From NCBI RefSeq assembly GCF_014200605.1, contig NZ_JACHCE010000012.1, positions 4,283-68,282 on the forward strand: a stretch of DNA of 64,000 nucleotides, written 5' to 3'. This document shows, in pieces, positions 7,956 through 15,075 of the stretch (within the stretch, counting starts at the first letter, position 1; every line of letters begins with the position of its first letter). The notes beneath the pieces were generated by a model. It was not told the DNA's origin and ran no database searches. It saw nothing but the letters and a program-made list of their open reading frames with translations. Origin of the DNA: Pedobacter cryoconitis (GTDB taxonomy: Bacteria > Bacteroidota > Bacteroidia > Sphingobacteriales > Sphingobacteriaceae). Position numbers and translations under genes: made by a program.

Positions 7956-10396
7956 TATTGTGATGTACTTTTTGAAATCAGATTTACAAATAATCTGTAT
8001 GCGCCAGGCACACCAGCAGGCAGCTCTCTGAAAAAGGCCAGAGAAGTATATACAAACTTACCTTTTCCATAATCAGCAACTAACAATGAACCATTGCTCG
8101 CACTTTCACCCGTATCATTCATCTGTAAAACAGGCGTATAGTGTGAATCAATGCCTGTCGCAAAATACAAACCACGCTCCTGAATCCATCCGTCAAAATC
8201 CTTTGCTGTAATTTTATTCGGGAAGTTTAATGAAGGGTGACTTGGAGCCAGGAAATTAACCTTTGCATCTTCTTCAGTTACCCTGTCACGGGTAAGCTGG
8301 AAAGGATAAGGTCCGATATCCGTAATTTTCAAAGGTGAATTGACATTGTACTGGACAAGCAAAACTCCTCCATTTTTAACATAATTCATTAATTTAGGCT
8401 GCATCAACCCTATTTGTTCATTGATATTATATAAACGGACACCAGTAATAATCGCGTCATAACCAGACAGATCTCCGTTGATGACCTGCTTTTCACTTAA
8501 CCTGGTAACCTGGTAGCCTATCTGTGTTAATGACTCAGGAATTAAGTCTCCGGCGCCTGCGATATAACCTATTTTTTTACCTGCAAATTTTAAATCAACT
8601 CTTTCAACACGTGCCTCTGCCAGTGGGAATAAAGTCTGTACAGGTATATGATCATAACCAATTACTTTCAAACCTTTTTGGTAAGTCTCCCCATCAACTT
8701 TTAAGGATAAAGAAAACTGTCCTTCATTAACCTGGCCAGCAGGAGTAACTACAAACTCCATATTTTGTTCTTCTACTTTATTCAGGAGATTAAAATCAAT
8801 CTTTTCAGGTGAAACCTTCCATCCGGCAGGAACCGACGGTTGAAGAATTCCTTTAGCCCCTGCTTTAAAGCTTTTCAGCTGTACAGTAATTGTTTTAGGG
8901 GAATTGTTTGTGAAAACAAAAGAATGTTCCGTCATTGTAGCTGTAACCGGAGGTGCAACAACCAAAGGCTGATATAACTCTCCTTTTACAGGATCGGTAT
9001 GTTTATACACCAATGGGCGGGTAACATCAATATACTGGTTACCAAAAATCACTCTGAATACACCTGCACGAGGAGCCGGAGCTTCAGGTAATCCCAAATT
9101 CGCTAACGAATCAATAATATAACTTCCAATCGGATGTTTTTTCTCCAGCCAGTAAGGTTGTGTAAGACCAAGCTGACGCGCAGAAATTTTCAGGTTTTGA
9201 GAAACCATATGGTCAGGTATCAGTTCCTGGGTATATCCCGAACTGAGCTCTTCCAGAGAGATCCTTACAGGAAAATATTTTCTTACCCTGGATATCGCAT
9301 TCACCGTAACAGGAATAGAATCATTGATTGCATAAGAAGGTTCAGCTACAGTAGTTTCTATCCATATACCTGCACAGGCAAGAATCAGTTCATCCAGCTG
9401 CTGATGTTTAAAAGATAGATTTTTGACTTCTTCTTTTAATTGCAATAAAGCATTGATAGATTTTGAAGGATCCGAAGGATCATAACCGGCATTGATTTCA
9501 TTGAGCATCAACTGCGCCCTCTCTGTTGCTGGATTTCTGTCAAGGTTCAGATTGATACCGTCAAAAAGGTCTGTTTTTGCAGCTTGCCCGCCAACAGGGC
9601 TAAAGAATTCTATTGCAGCACCACGTTGTTTTGGAGATCCAAATCCCTGACTTTTATGATTTGAGCGGCTTTCTGCTGCAATTTCCCCATAACTCTTACC
9701 CAATAACGGATTAAAGACACCTACATCTACTTTGAGCTGATCATCGGCAGTCGTATTGGTAGACCCAAAATTAAAGGTATTCCATACGATCCTTTTAGCC
9801 TGCCAGATTTTCACATATTTAAGCTGTTCAGGAAAACGTTTAGGGTCTGCCGCGGCAGTAAAAGCTTCTCTGGCAAGAATTGCAGAAGCGGCATGATGAC
9901 CATGTCCTGCACGTGCATCTTCTGGAAAGCGGGTGATAATTACATCTGGCTGAAATTTACGGATAACCCATACCACATCGGAAAGGATCTGTTCTTTATT
10001 CCATATTTTAAAACTCTCAGCCGAATTTTTAGAGAAGCCAAAGTCATTTGCACGGGTAAAAAATTGTTCTGCACCATCCATCCGCCTGGCAGCTAAAAGT
10101 TCCTGTGTGCGGATCAATCCTAGTAATTCTCCTTGCTCTGTACCAATTAAATTCTGTCCGCCATCTCCCCTGGTCAATGATAAATACCCCGTTCGTACCT
10201 TTCTCTCTTTAGCAAGGTAGGCTAACAAACGTGTATTTTCATCGTCAGGATGTGCAGCAATATATAATACACTGCCAGTAACATTCAAACCGGCTAATCC
10301 CTGTCTGATTTCCGCAGCGTTTAATTCTGCCTGCTGGGCCTGACTAAAAAACGGGACAAAGGACAATAAACAAAGAAAAGATAAACGATACTTCAT
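7955..10396 (-). CDS. PIG-L family deacetylase with C-terminal GATase1-like domain
   Basis: An 813-residue secreted protein (signal peptide ending FFSQAQ). The LmbE/PIG-L domain occupies the N-terminal third, with the zinc-binding AHPDDE motif at residues 48-53 and the second metal motif GHGHHAAS at about 166-173. A middle region resembles NPCBM/immunoglobulin-like beta domains, and the C-terminus (KIGYIAGAGD, YDAIITGVRLYN, GGVLLVQYN) looks like a ThuA/GATase1-like fold. PIG-L enzymes remove N-acetyl groups from amino sugars. It is first gene of a three-gene operon with a 43-aa membrane peptide and a sodium:solute symporter, suggesting periplasmic deacetylation followed by uptake. The substrate is not known. 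Confidence 0.9.
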   Translation of the reverse strand: MKYRLSFLCLLSFVPFFSQAQQAELNAAEIRQGLAGLNVTGSVLYIAAHPDDENTRLLAYLAKERKVRTGYLSLTRGDGGQNLIGTEQGELLGLIRTQELLAARRMDGAEQFFTRANDFGFSKNSAESFKIWNKEQILSDVVWVIRKFQPDVIITRFPEDARAGHGHHAASAILAREAFTAAADPKRFPEQLKYVKIWQAKRIVWNTFNFGSTNTTADDQLKVDVGVFNPLLGKSYGEIAAESRSNHKSQGFGSPKQRGAAIEFFSPVGGQAAKTDLFDGINLNLDRNPATERAQLMLNEINAGYDPSDPSKSINALLQLKEEVKNLSFKHQQLDELILACAGIWIETTVAEPSYAINDSIPVTVNAISRVRKYFPVRISLEELSSGYTQELIPDHMVSQNLKISARQLGLTQPYWLEKKHPIGSYIIDSLANLGLPEAPAPRAGVFRVIFGNQYIDVTRPLVYKHTDPVKGELYQPLVVAPPVTATMTEHSFVFTNNSPKTITVQLKSFKAGAKGILQPSVPAGWKVSPEKIDFNLLNKVEEQNMEFVVTPAGQVNEGQFSLSLKVDGETYQKGLKVIGYDHIPVQTLFPLAEARVERVDLKFAGKKIGYIAGAGDLIPESLTQIGYQVTRLSEKQVINGDLSGYDAIITGVRLYNINEQIGLMQPKLMNYVKNGGVLLVQYNVNSPLKITDIGPYPFQLTRDRVTEEDAKVNFLAPSHPSLNFPNKITAKDFDGWIQERGLYFATGIDSHYTPVLQMNDTGESASNGSLLVADYGKGKFVYTSLAFFRELPAGVPGAYRLFVNLISKSTSQ

Positions 10397-10479
10397 GGTG
10401 GTTAGATCAATTGTCGAAAATAATTAAAATAACCCTCGGTACCAGCTTATTTATTGTTAAATATTGGTAACAATACTGT

Positions 10480-11082
10480 TTACAACAAAATTTTGCTGCT
10501 TACCTCTTTATCAATGCTAATGAATCCAGGATATTTAACAAGAACGCCTCCTACCATAATACTTGGTCTGATTTTAAGTGTTACCAGCCCTTTTCTTTCA
10601 GCACCACCATTAGCACCTCCACGCAGAAAATCTGAAATCTCTGACATTACTTTCTCGTTTGAAATAAACTGATAAACGTTCACATTAAGATCTACCGGTA
10701 CAACAACAGACTGACCTGCCGGGATAATTACCTGTTGATTAACAAAACCATTGGCAAGTTCTTGCTTATTAATCAATATTTTATATTCAAACTGGTTGAT
10801 TGCAGCAAGGATTCCCGATGGGTTAGAAATTTCCATATTCAATCTTGCACGGAATGGAACATCTCTTCTTAATAAACCAAATGCTAAAGCTGGTAAGCTC
10901 GCCAGGTTAAGATCCTGACCACTGATTATTTTTTTTACATCTGCCCCTGCTACTGAAAGATTCTCAGCTGAAACAATTTTATATTTACAATTCTCAAGTG
11001 CTTTGATTTGCTGCGCTTGTTTATTCACGCCACATCCCATCACTGTAATCACCGTCAGGCAAACCAATAGTATCTTCTTCAT
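10480..11082 (-). CDS. LEA14-like (WHy-domain) lipoprotein
   Basis: A 200-residue predicted lipoprotein: MKKILLVCLTVITVMGCG gives a clear lipobox VMGC. The mature part has the alternating beta pattern of LEA type 2/WHy domains (FRARLNMEISNPSGILAAI, IPAGQSVVVPVDLNV). Such proteins are linked to desiccation or envelope stress, but a precise role is not established. It lies 58 bp downstream of the DoxX gene on the same strand and may be cotranscribed with tetR-doxX. Confidence 0.75.
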   Translation of the reverse strand: MKKILLVCLTVITVMGCGVNKQAQQIKALENCKYKIVSAENLSVAGADVKKIISGQDLNLASLPALAFGLLRRDVPFRARLNMEISNPSGILAAINQFEYKILINKQELANGFVNQQVIIPAGQSVVVPVDLNVNVYQFISNEKVMSEISDFLRGGANGGAERKGLVTLKIRPSIMVGGVLVKYPGFISIDKEVSSKILL

Positions 11083-11140
11083 ATGTATATCTTTAGTATT
11101 CTTTCCTAATAACGGTTTAATATGGAATTATTGCCTGCTC

Positions 11141-11578
11141 TTAATAACTTCTTCTTGCTCTTGCAGACTTACGGCTGATGATACTATCAATACTAAATCT
11201 TCCGCCACCGGCAAAAATCAGTACGATATAAGTTAGCAAATAATGGATTGCCAGTTCCTTTTCTTTCAAACCGTCATTGCCATGGGCGATGAAAATTGCC
11301 ACAAGCATAGTTACGATTAAAGGTATAACGGCTAAACGCAAGGCAAGCCCCAGAAGAACTAACACGGAACAAACTACCTCTGCAAAAACCGCTAAAGCTA
11401 AGGTTGCAGTATCTCCAAGACCAATAGGATCCATAAACTTTATTTCACCACCAGCAAGCAGCATTTCAAGTTTACCTATTCCATGAGAAAGCATCAATCC
11501 TGCAATACCAATCCGTAAAATCAGCAGTACAAAATCAAGGCCGCTATGGTTGTAATTCGTATTAAATAATCTGTTCAT
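11141..11578 (-). CDS. DoxX family membrane protein
   Basis: A 145-residue four-helix membrane protein with the DoxX/MauE-like pattern: LLILRIGIAGLMLSHGIGKL, FAEVVCSVLVLLGLALRLAV, and a C-terminal helix with FAGGGRFSID. DoxX-like proteins are membrane subunits associated with redox or thiol metabolism. The tetR gene lies 82 bp upstream on the same strand, so local TetR control is likely. Confidence 0.88.
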   Translation of the reverse strand: MNRLFNTNYNHSGLDFVLLILRIGIAGLMLSHGIGKLEMLLAGGEIKFMDPIGLGDTATLALAVFAEVVCSVLVLLGLALRLAVIPLIVTMLVAIFIAHGNDGLKEKELAIHYLLTYIVLIFAGGGRFSIDSIISRKSARARRSY

Positions 11579-11660
11579 CGGGCTATGTAATTTTTAAAGT
11601 TCAGAGTAAATGTAAGAAATTAAATATTTTTCTTAAAATGCTGAACAAAGCCCGTGCTTT

Positions 11661-12263
11661 TTATAAAGCCAGAGATTTACAAAAGCCACTGATGGCGTCC
11701 TTAAGAATCATCTTTTTAAAAGTATCTGTTTTACCGCTGTTCTCTATCATTTGTATAGAAACAAGACCATGCAGAATTGACCAGTAGCCATGGTATTTTA
11801 AAAAATAATCGGCTTCTTCATTTTTCGCCTGTATCAGGGCATCTTTTATTGTAGAAAGCAGAATACCTGTCATTTCTTTGATCTCAGTGATTTGATTAAT
11901 CATTTCGCAGGCAGGAATTCCCAAACCGAACATCAATTGATAATATTCTTTATTTTCAAAAGCAAAATCCCAGTAAGCAACAGCCATAACTTCAAGCTGC
12001 TGAGTAGGTGAAGTAACTGTTTTTCTTGCATTATCCAATGAGACGGCCAATTTTTGATACCCTTCTTTCGAAAATTCAAGTAGTATAGCCTCTTTATTTT
12101 CAAAGTGATTGTAAATTACAGGAATACTATACTCTATAGCATCAGCAATTTTCCGGATGGATAAAGACTGCCAGCCATCTGTTACAACCATATGCCATGC
12201 AGCCCCAAGGATTCCTGTACGGATCTCCTCTTTGTGACGCATTTTACGTTCTAATATTCCCAT
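11661..12263 (-). CDS. TetR/AcrR family transcriptional regulator
   Basis: A 200-residue regulator. The N-terminal helix-turn-helix is seen in TGILGAAWHMVVTDGW, SLSIRKIADAIEYSIPVIYNHF and FENKEAILLEF, typical of TetR; the C-terminal domain (about 80-200) is helical and ligand-binding, with a TetR_C_33-like look. An 11-bp palindrome (12278-12288) sits directly upstream of the start and is a likely operator. The downstream doxX is the probable target. Confidence 0.88.
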   Translation of the reverse strand: MGILERKMRHKEEIRTGILGAAWHMVVTDGWQSLSIRKIADAIEYSIPVIYNHFENKEAILLEFSKEGYQKLAVSLDNARKTVTSPTQQLEVMAVAYWDFAFENKEYYQLMFGLGIPACEMINQITEIKEMTGILLSTIKDALIQAKNEEADYFLKYHGYWSILHGLVSIQMIENSGKTDTFKKMILKDAISGFCKSLAL

Positions 12264-12277
12264 TTACACCAATAAGT

Positions 12278-12288
12278 TAACACTGTTA
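12278..12288. promoter_or_regulatory. Candidate TetR operator palindrome
   Basis: TAACACTGTTA is a perfect 5+1+5 palindrome lying 15 bp in front of the tetR start codon, where an autoregulatory operator is expected. Assignment is inferred from position and symmetry only. Confidence 0.4.
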
Positions 12289-12389
12289 GCAAATATAAGC
12301 CTATTACTATATCATTCAGAAAACGAATACAATTTTGACTTATCTGCAACAATCCGCATCATATAACCTAACATACCGGAGCTCAATAG

Positions 12390-13001
12390 CTATTCCTTTT
12401 TCAGGATCAGTTTGAAAGTTAAATTAATCCTTGGCCCTACCAGAGCGGTAGTTTTCGGAACTCTGTGTTCCCAGTGCTCCTGAGTTTGCATTTTCATTAA
12501 TAACACACTTCCATGATCAAGTTCCAAAGAAACAACAGGTATTTTTTCTTTGTAATCTCTGAACTGAAAAATCCTGGTTGAACCAAAACTCACAGAAACA
12601 ATAACAGGATATGCTCCTATTGCATGTTCATTATCTCTGTGCCAGTTCATGTAATCCTTTCCGTCACGGTAATAATTCAACAGACAAACATTAAATGAAG
12701 CTTCAAATTTAGCTTCCAGTTTCTCTTTAATATTTAATAGTGGAGATGTCCAGCTTTTAGCTTTTATAGTTAAACCAGCAGCACTGTATTCCAGATCCTG
12801 CTCTCCGAAAAAAGCAGTTAAACGTTGCTGCATCCTTTTTTTATCCAACCCAAAATCAGGCTCCTGTATCCAGGAAACATCACTCTTAAAATAGTCGAAA
12901 TAAAGGTTACTTTCCTGCGGGCTAAAGAAATCAGGGAATAACAATGCCTCACCATGAGATGGAAGGATATTGTGATGATCAGCGTCAATCAGATGTTGCA
13001 T
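12390..13001 (-). CDS. AlkB-like 2-oxoglutarate/Fe(II) dioxygenase (alkylated DNA repair)
   Basis: A 203-residue AlkB-family protein. The iron-binding HxD is in NWHRDNEH (about residue 120), the distal His in HWEHRVPK (about 177), and the 2-oxoglutarate-binding Arg in GPRINLTFK (about 190). The usual RxNxTFR motif ends here in Lys instead of Arg. NYYRDGKDYMNWH and FGSTRIFQFR are typical of the ALKBH2/3-like bacterial clade that repairs 1-methyladenine and 3-methylcytosine. The frame is open from ATG 13040, but I choose the internal ATG at 13001 because homologues start with a short, variable lead. Single-gene unit. Confidence 0.9.
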   Translation of the reverse strand: MQHLIDADHHNILPSHGEALLFPDFFSPQESNLYFDYFKSDVSWIQEPDFGLDKKRMQQRLTAFFGEQDLEYSAAGLTIKAKSWTSPLLNIKEKLEAKFEASFNVCLLNYYRDGKDYMNWHRDNEHAIGAYPVIVSVSFGSTRIFQFRDYKEKIPVVSLELDHGSVLLMKMQTQEHWEHRVPKTTALVGPRINLTFKLILKKE

Positions 13002-13103
13002 AATAATAATATACGTATTGAAATTCTTTGACAGGATCAAATAACGTCTTTTATACTAACAATTATGCGTTTATATTGTTGCAGGAAATTGCTTTAAACA
13101 ATG

Positions 13104-13152
13104 ATCGGTCAGGATGAAATTATAGGAGGCTATAAAAAACATACTGACCGAT
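13104..13152. repeat. 9-bp inverted repeat in the alkB / dnaJ-KTSC gap
   Basis: ATCGGTCAG (13104-13112) and CTGACCGAT (13144-13152) are perfect inverted copies separated by 31 bp. A 41-codon frame (13101-13226, +) covers it but has no family features. The pair may form a cruciform or RNA hairpin; role unknown. Confidence 0.4.
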
Positions 13153-13211
13153 ATAAAAATATCCTGCTGAAACAGGAAAAGGTAAATCTATCCGCTAAAT
13201 CAGAAACCCGA

Positions 13212-13658
13212 TTAAGCTGTTTCTAGTTTTACTATGTTTCTGTAAGGAAAAGAATTGAAGATATGACGACGTGCAAATCTTCCTGGAGAATCTGCATTGA
13301 CCAATTTCACATAAATTGCTTTTGGAACCTCAAAATACTCATATCCGCTTCCATCAAGGAAATGAACTGTAAGTACCAGGCCAGCCCAGCTATAATCAGC
13401 AATACCACATGAAGTGATTGTACTTGTATATTCTTCAATTGAGCCAGCAAGCGTCTCAGGAGCAATACTAACCAAGAAATGATAAGCTTCAATAATTTCT
13501 TTACTTTTTATTTCAGCAGCTAATTTAGCTTCATCACTTTCTTGAAATTTATCTGGATGATATTCCTTCATTAAATTTCTGTAAATGGTTTTAAGCTCTT
13601 TCAGCTCGGCATCTTTCTGAACACCTAACAATTTTCTGTAATCGACAATCTTCTTCAT
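13212..13658 (-). CDS. DnaJ-domain protein fused to a KTSC domain
   Basis: A 148-residue protein. Residues 1-70 form a J domain: DYRKLLGVQKDAELKELKTIYRNL then the invariant HPD at 34-36 (EYHPDKF). The C-terminal part (about 84-145) matches the KTSC domain (WAGLVLTVHFLDGSGYEYFEVP, then AIYVKLVNADSPGRFARRHI), in which a Lys-tRNA-synthetase-associated fold is common. J domains recruit DnaK; the KTSC part probably binds nucleic acid or a protein partner. J-KTSC fusions are seen in Bacteroidota, but no function is established. Confidence 0.85.
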   Translation of the reverse strand: MKKIVDYRKLLGVQKDAELKELKTIYRNLMKEYHPDKFQESDEAKLAAEIKSKEIIEAYHFLVSIAPETLAGSIEEYTSTITSCGIADYSWAGLVLTVHFLDGSGYEYFEVPKAIYVKLVNADSPGRFARRHIFNSFPYRNIVKLETA

Positions 13659-13833
13659 AAATATATTTAATGCAATTATTGTCTACATTTAACAAGCTGA
13701 ATTTCAGGGTCAACCTGTAATAATGGCAAACAATTTTGCAAAGGTACAATTTAATATGCAAAAGAAAGATTAAGCTTTGATTAAGAGCATGTTTAATTAA
13801 AACACATCGCAAGGAATTACCGTTTTAACGGTA

Positions 13834-13980
13834 TTAATCAGCTTTCTCCTGCCCCTTGAAAAGACTTAATTTTATTTTCTCACGCTCAACCTCTGCAATC
13901 AGTTCTTCTTCCTTAGGCAAATAATGCATATATTTTGCAGCAAAGAGTCTGTTATTGTCATTAATATAATTTACCCCACA
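13834..13980 (-). pseudogene. C-terminal remnant resembling YhcG/DUF1016 PDDEXK nuclease
   Basis: A 48-codon open stretch without a usable start, preceded by an in-frame TGA (13981-13983), ends in TAA at 13834. It reads VNYINDNNRLFAAKYMHYL then PKEEELIAEVEREK, which resembles the C-terminal tail (xFAxKYxxYLPxxEEL) of Bacteroidota YhcG/DUF1016 nucleases. No upstream nuclease body is present, so I read it as the leftover end of a deleted gene. The family assignment rests on memory of the tail motif and is moderate. Confidence 0.45.
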
Positions 13981-14037
13981 TCATTCATTTGGTGTTAATT
14001 TATCTTCGAAATATCATAATATCATTAACTTACAATA

Positions 14038-14076
14038 TTTTAACCACATTTTAATCTGCTTTTAATTAGACTTTAA
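14038..14076 (+). promoter_or_regulatory. Four 11-bp direct repeats: OmpR/PhoB-type response-regulator array in front of tatA
   Basis: TTTTAA or CTTTAA occurs at 14038, 14049, 14060 and 14071, each exactly 11 bp apart with unrelated 5-bp spacers. The array ends 17 bp (start to start) before a -7-like TACTTTTA at 14088. The same array with the same spacing stands before the TolC gene (16435-16473). Tandem 11-bp half-sites are how winged-helix OmpR/PhoB regulators bind DNA. Confidence 0.7.
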
Positions 14077-14087
14077 TTAACTCATTT

Positions 14088-14095
14088 TACTTTTA
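14088..14095 (+). promoter_or_regulatory. -7 promoter box of the tatA-two-component operon
   Basis: TACTTTTA fits the Bacteroidota TAnnTTTG -7 consensus except for the last base and lies 17 bp (start to start) after the last repeat of the upstream array. The expected transcript would start near 14102. Confidence 0.5.
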
Positions 14096-14113
14096 CACCA
14101 ACAAACACACCCT

Positions 14114-14151
14114 AGCCTGTTTAGGTCTTATTTATAAAGCCTAAGCAGGCT
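14114..14151 (+). promoter_or_regulatory. Hairpin in the predicted 5' leader of tatA
   Basis: AGCCTGTTTAGG and CCTAAGCAGGCT pair over 12 bp with one G-U, around a 14-nt loop. It lies between the predicted transcription start and the tatA ATG (14178). No T-run follows, so a leader structure rather than a terminator is favoured. Confidence 0.5.
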
Positions 14152-14177
14152 TAAATTAAAAATTAATCAAAAATATC

Positions 14178-14339
14178 ATGCTTCAACAACCAATTTTAGC
14201 CGCATTGGGCACACCAGAAATACTTGTCATCCTGGTCGTTGTATTACTTCTTTTTGGAGGTAAAAAAATTCCTGAATTGATGAAAGGACTTGGACAAGGT
14301 GTAAAAGAGTTCAAGGACGGACAAAAAGGGAATGAATGA
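14178..14339 (+). CDS. tatA: Sec-independent protein translocase subunit TatA/TatE
   Basis: A 53-residue protein missed by length-limited calling. MLQQPILAALGTPEILVILVV starts the single membrane span (VILVVVLLLFGGKKIP), followed by the TatA hinge and amphipathic helix (ELMKGLGQGVKEFKDG). The FGGKKIPEL motif is diagnostic for TatA/E. TatA forms the translocation pore of the twin-arginine pathway. Its TGA overlaps ATG 14336 of the response regulator (ATGA), so tatA is probably the first gene of the two-component operon, an unusual partnership. Confidence 0.9.
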   Translation: MLQQPILAALGTPEILVILVVVLLLFGGKKIPELMKGLGQGVKEFKDGQKGNE

Positions 14340-15067
14340 GTTTGGATTTAGATAGTTACCTTTGTAGCTCAACCAACCCTGAGCAACAAATGTTTAATAT
14401 CGGATTAGCAGAAGATGATGTAAAAATAGCCAGCCTGGTAAAAACCGGACTGGAAGAACATAGTTATAGCGTCACCACCATTCCTGATGGGATAATGGCG
14501 CTATATACCTTTCAGGAAGAGAAATTCGACCTGCTGATTCTGGATGTAATGATGCCTGGGATGAATGGTATTGAAGTATGCCGTCAGATCCGGCAAACCA
14601 ATAAAGAAGTTCCCATACTGATGCTCACCGCATTAGGTTCCATTGATGATAAAGTATTAGGTTTAAATTCAGGAGCCGACGACTATCTGATCAAACCCTT
14701 TCACTTCAAAGAGCTCTTAGCCCGGATCGAGGCCATGCTGAGAAGACAGCAAACAGTTCAGAGTCAACTCAAACATACCCTGAGTTTTGAAGATATCCTG
14801 ATGGATACCTATTCAAAAACTGTTCAGCGGGCAGGTAAGGATATTACTCTTACCGCAAAAGAATTCACTTTACTGGAATTATTTCTTAAAAATCCTAATC
14901 GCCTTTTATCCAGACAATATATTGCAGAAAATGCATGGGATATCAGTTTTGATACAGGGACCAACGTGATCGATGTTTACGTAAACTTTTTACGGAATAA
15001 GATTGAAAAAGGATTTGACAAAAAGATTATCCATACAAAAATAGGTATGGGCTATATTATGAAGTAA
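14336..15067 (+). CDS. OmpR/PhoB-family response regulator
   Basis: Receiver domain with acidic AEDD near the start, phospho-acceptor D in LLILDVMMPG, Thr in MLTALG and Lys in YLIKPF, then a winged-helix Trans_reg_C domain ending VDVYVNFLRNKIEKGF and TKIGMGYIMK. The full frame starts at ATG 14336 by overlap with the tatA stop, but the receiver fold begins directly after ATG 14390 (MFNIGLAEDD), which is an equally likely start (225 residues). It pairs with the kinase 8 bp downstream. The 11-bp repeat arrays before tatA and before the TolC gene are its likely binding sites. Confidence 0.95.
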   Translation: MSLDLDSYLCSSTNPEQQMFNIGLAEDDVKIASLVKTGLEEHSYSVTTIPDGIMALYTFQEEKFDLLILDVMMPGMNGIEVCRQIRQTNKEVPILMLTALGSIDDKVLGLNSGADDYLIKPFHFKELLARIEAMLRRQQTVQSQLKHTLSFEDILMDTYSKTVQRAGKDITLTAKEFTLLELFLKNPNRLLSRQYIAENAWDISFDTGTNVIDVYVNFLRNKIEKGFDKKIIHTKIGMGYIMK

Positions 15068-15075
15068 ACAAGGCG

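Noticed and set aside
13101..13226. 41-codon frame over the inverted repeat
   Set aside because: No family features, overlaps the end of the DnaJ-KTSC gene; kept only as an inverted repeat.
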